Shown: positions 34,872 through 34,964 of the stretch, in pieces | Position numbering within the stretch: the first letter of the stretch is position 1 | Layout of the letters: each line of letters opens with the position of its first letter | Assembly: GCF_000284415.1 (NCBI RefSeq) | Contig: NC_017059.1 | Span: forward strand, 3,218,200-3,253,163 | DNA from: Pararhodospirillum photometricum DSM 122 | GTDB taxonomy: Bacteria; Pseudomonadota; Alphaproteobacteria; Rhodospirillales; Rhodospirillaceae | Direction of reading: 5' to 3' | Length of the DNA: 34,964 bases | Position numbers and translations under genes: made by a program | Notes under the pieces: model-generated | What the model was told of the DNA's origin: nothing | Seen by the model: the letters and a program-made list of their open reading frames with translations, nothing else | The model's database searches: none

Positions 34872-34925
34872 AGACCGAGGGGTCTGGGGAGGCCGCGCCT
34901 CCCCAGCCTTTCCTTCTTCCCCTTC
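34872..34925 (+). repeat. Palindromic repeat copy 12, near the right edge
   Basis: Perfect arms CTGGGGAGGC (34884-34893) and GCCTCCCCAG (34897-34906) with a CGC loop, preceded by GACCGAGGGGT and followed by CCTTTCCTTCTTCC on the plus strand. No gene is seen on either side within the window; it may terminate a gene beyond the right edge on one strand or be a free copy. Confidence 0.75.
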
Positions 34926-34964
34926 CCTTCCCCTTCCCCTCTCCAGGCGCTGGCACGGCTTGAC

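Overview
This is a GC-rich stretch of an alphaproteobacterial chromosome. The gene order nuoA-N, birA, coaX, rnj, mce and the protein sequences point to Rhodospirillales, probably a Rhodospirillum/Pararhodospirillum relative. That placement is an inference from memory of the families. Most of the window is housekeeping; the accessory signal lies in the intergenic repeats and the last ~1.5 kb.

Layout. Positions 1-4.6 kb hold the start of an unknown gene leaving on the left, a SLAC1/TehA-type transporter (minus strand), phnW for 2-aminoethylphosphonate transamination (plus) and ilvD for branched-chain amino acid synthesis (minus). At 5.1-6.8 kb is a chemoreceptor with a Cache sensor. At 6.8-7.1 kb a small predicted secreted protein lies on the minus strand. 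From 7.5 to 25.6 kb runs one co-directional block: all fourteen complex I genes in canonical order (nuoABCDEFGHIJKLMN), coupled through a GTGA overlap to birA, then coaX, RNase J and methylmalonyl-CoA epimerase. Many junctions overlap or touch, so the block probably acts as a long operon joining respiration, cofactor supply (biotin, CoA) and RNA turnover. At 25.7-30 kb are an AIM24-family protein, a 3-methyladenine DNA glycosylase, a proline-rich secreted protein, a small membrane protein and a SleB-type cell-wall hydrolase. At 30.2-33.7 kb are asd, gpt (minus) and a gamma-glutamyltranspeptidase-like gene that lacks the expected catalytic threonine.

The right end is accessory: a broken palindromic repeat abuts what looks like the end of an insertion sequence, followed by a truncated 56-codon ORF and a CRISPR array of six identical repeats and five spacers. 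The repeat resembles type I-E. Its 3' handle (GGGATGAACC) and a TTGACA box on the right suggest transcription on the minus strand with the leader on the right. No cas genes are in the window.

The most distinctive feature is a palindromic element of about 35-45 bp present in about eleven full or damaged copies. It is always intergenic and absent from the 22 kb around the nuo block. Its core is CTGGGGAGGC / GCCTCCCCAG, flanked by a purine-rich side (pyrimidine-rich on the other strand) and an ACCCCTCGGTCC side. Some copies sit where a terminator is expected. Others lie between divergent genes, and one pair forms a perfect 36-bp inverted repeat, so the family seems to be a mobile or amplifying REP/MITE-like element that also supplies terminators.
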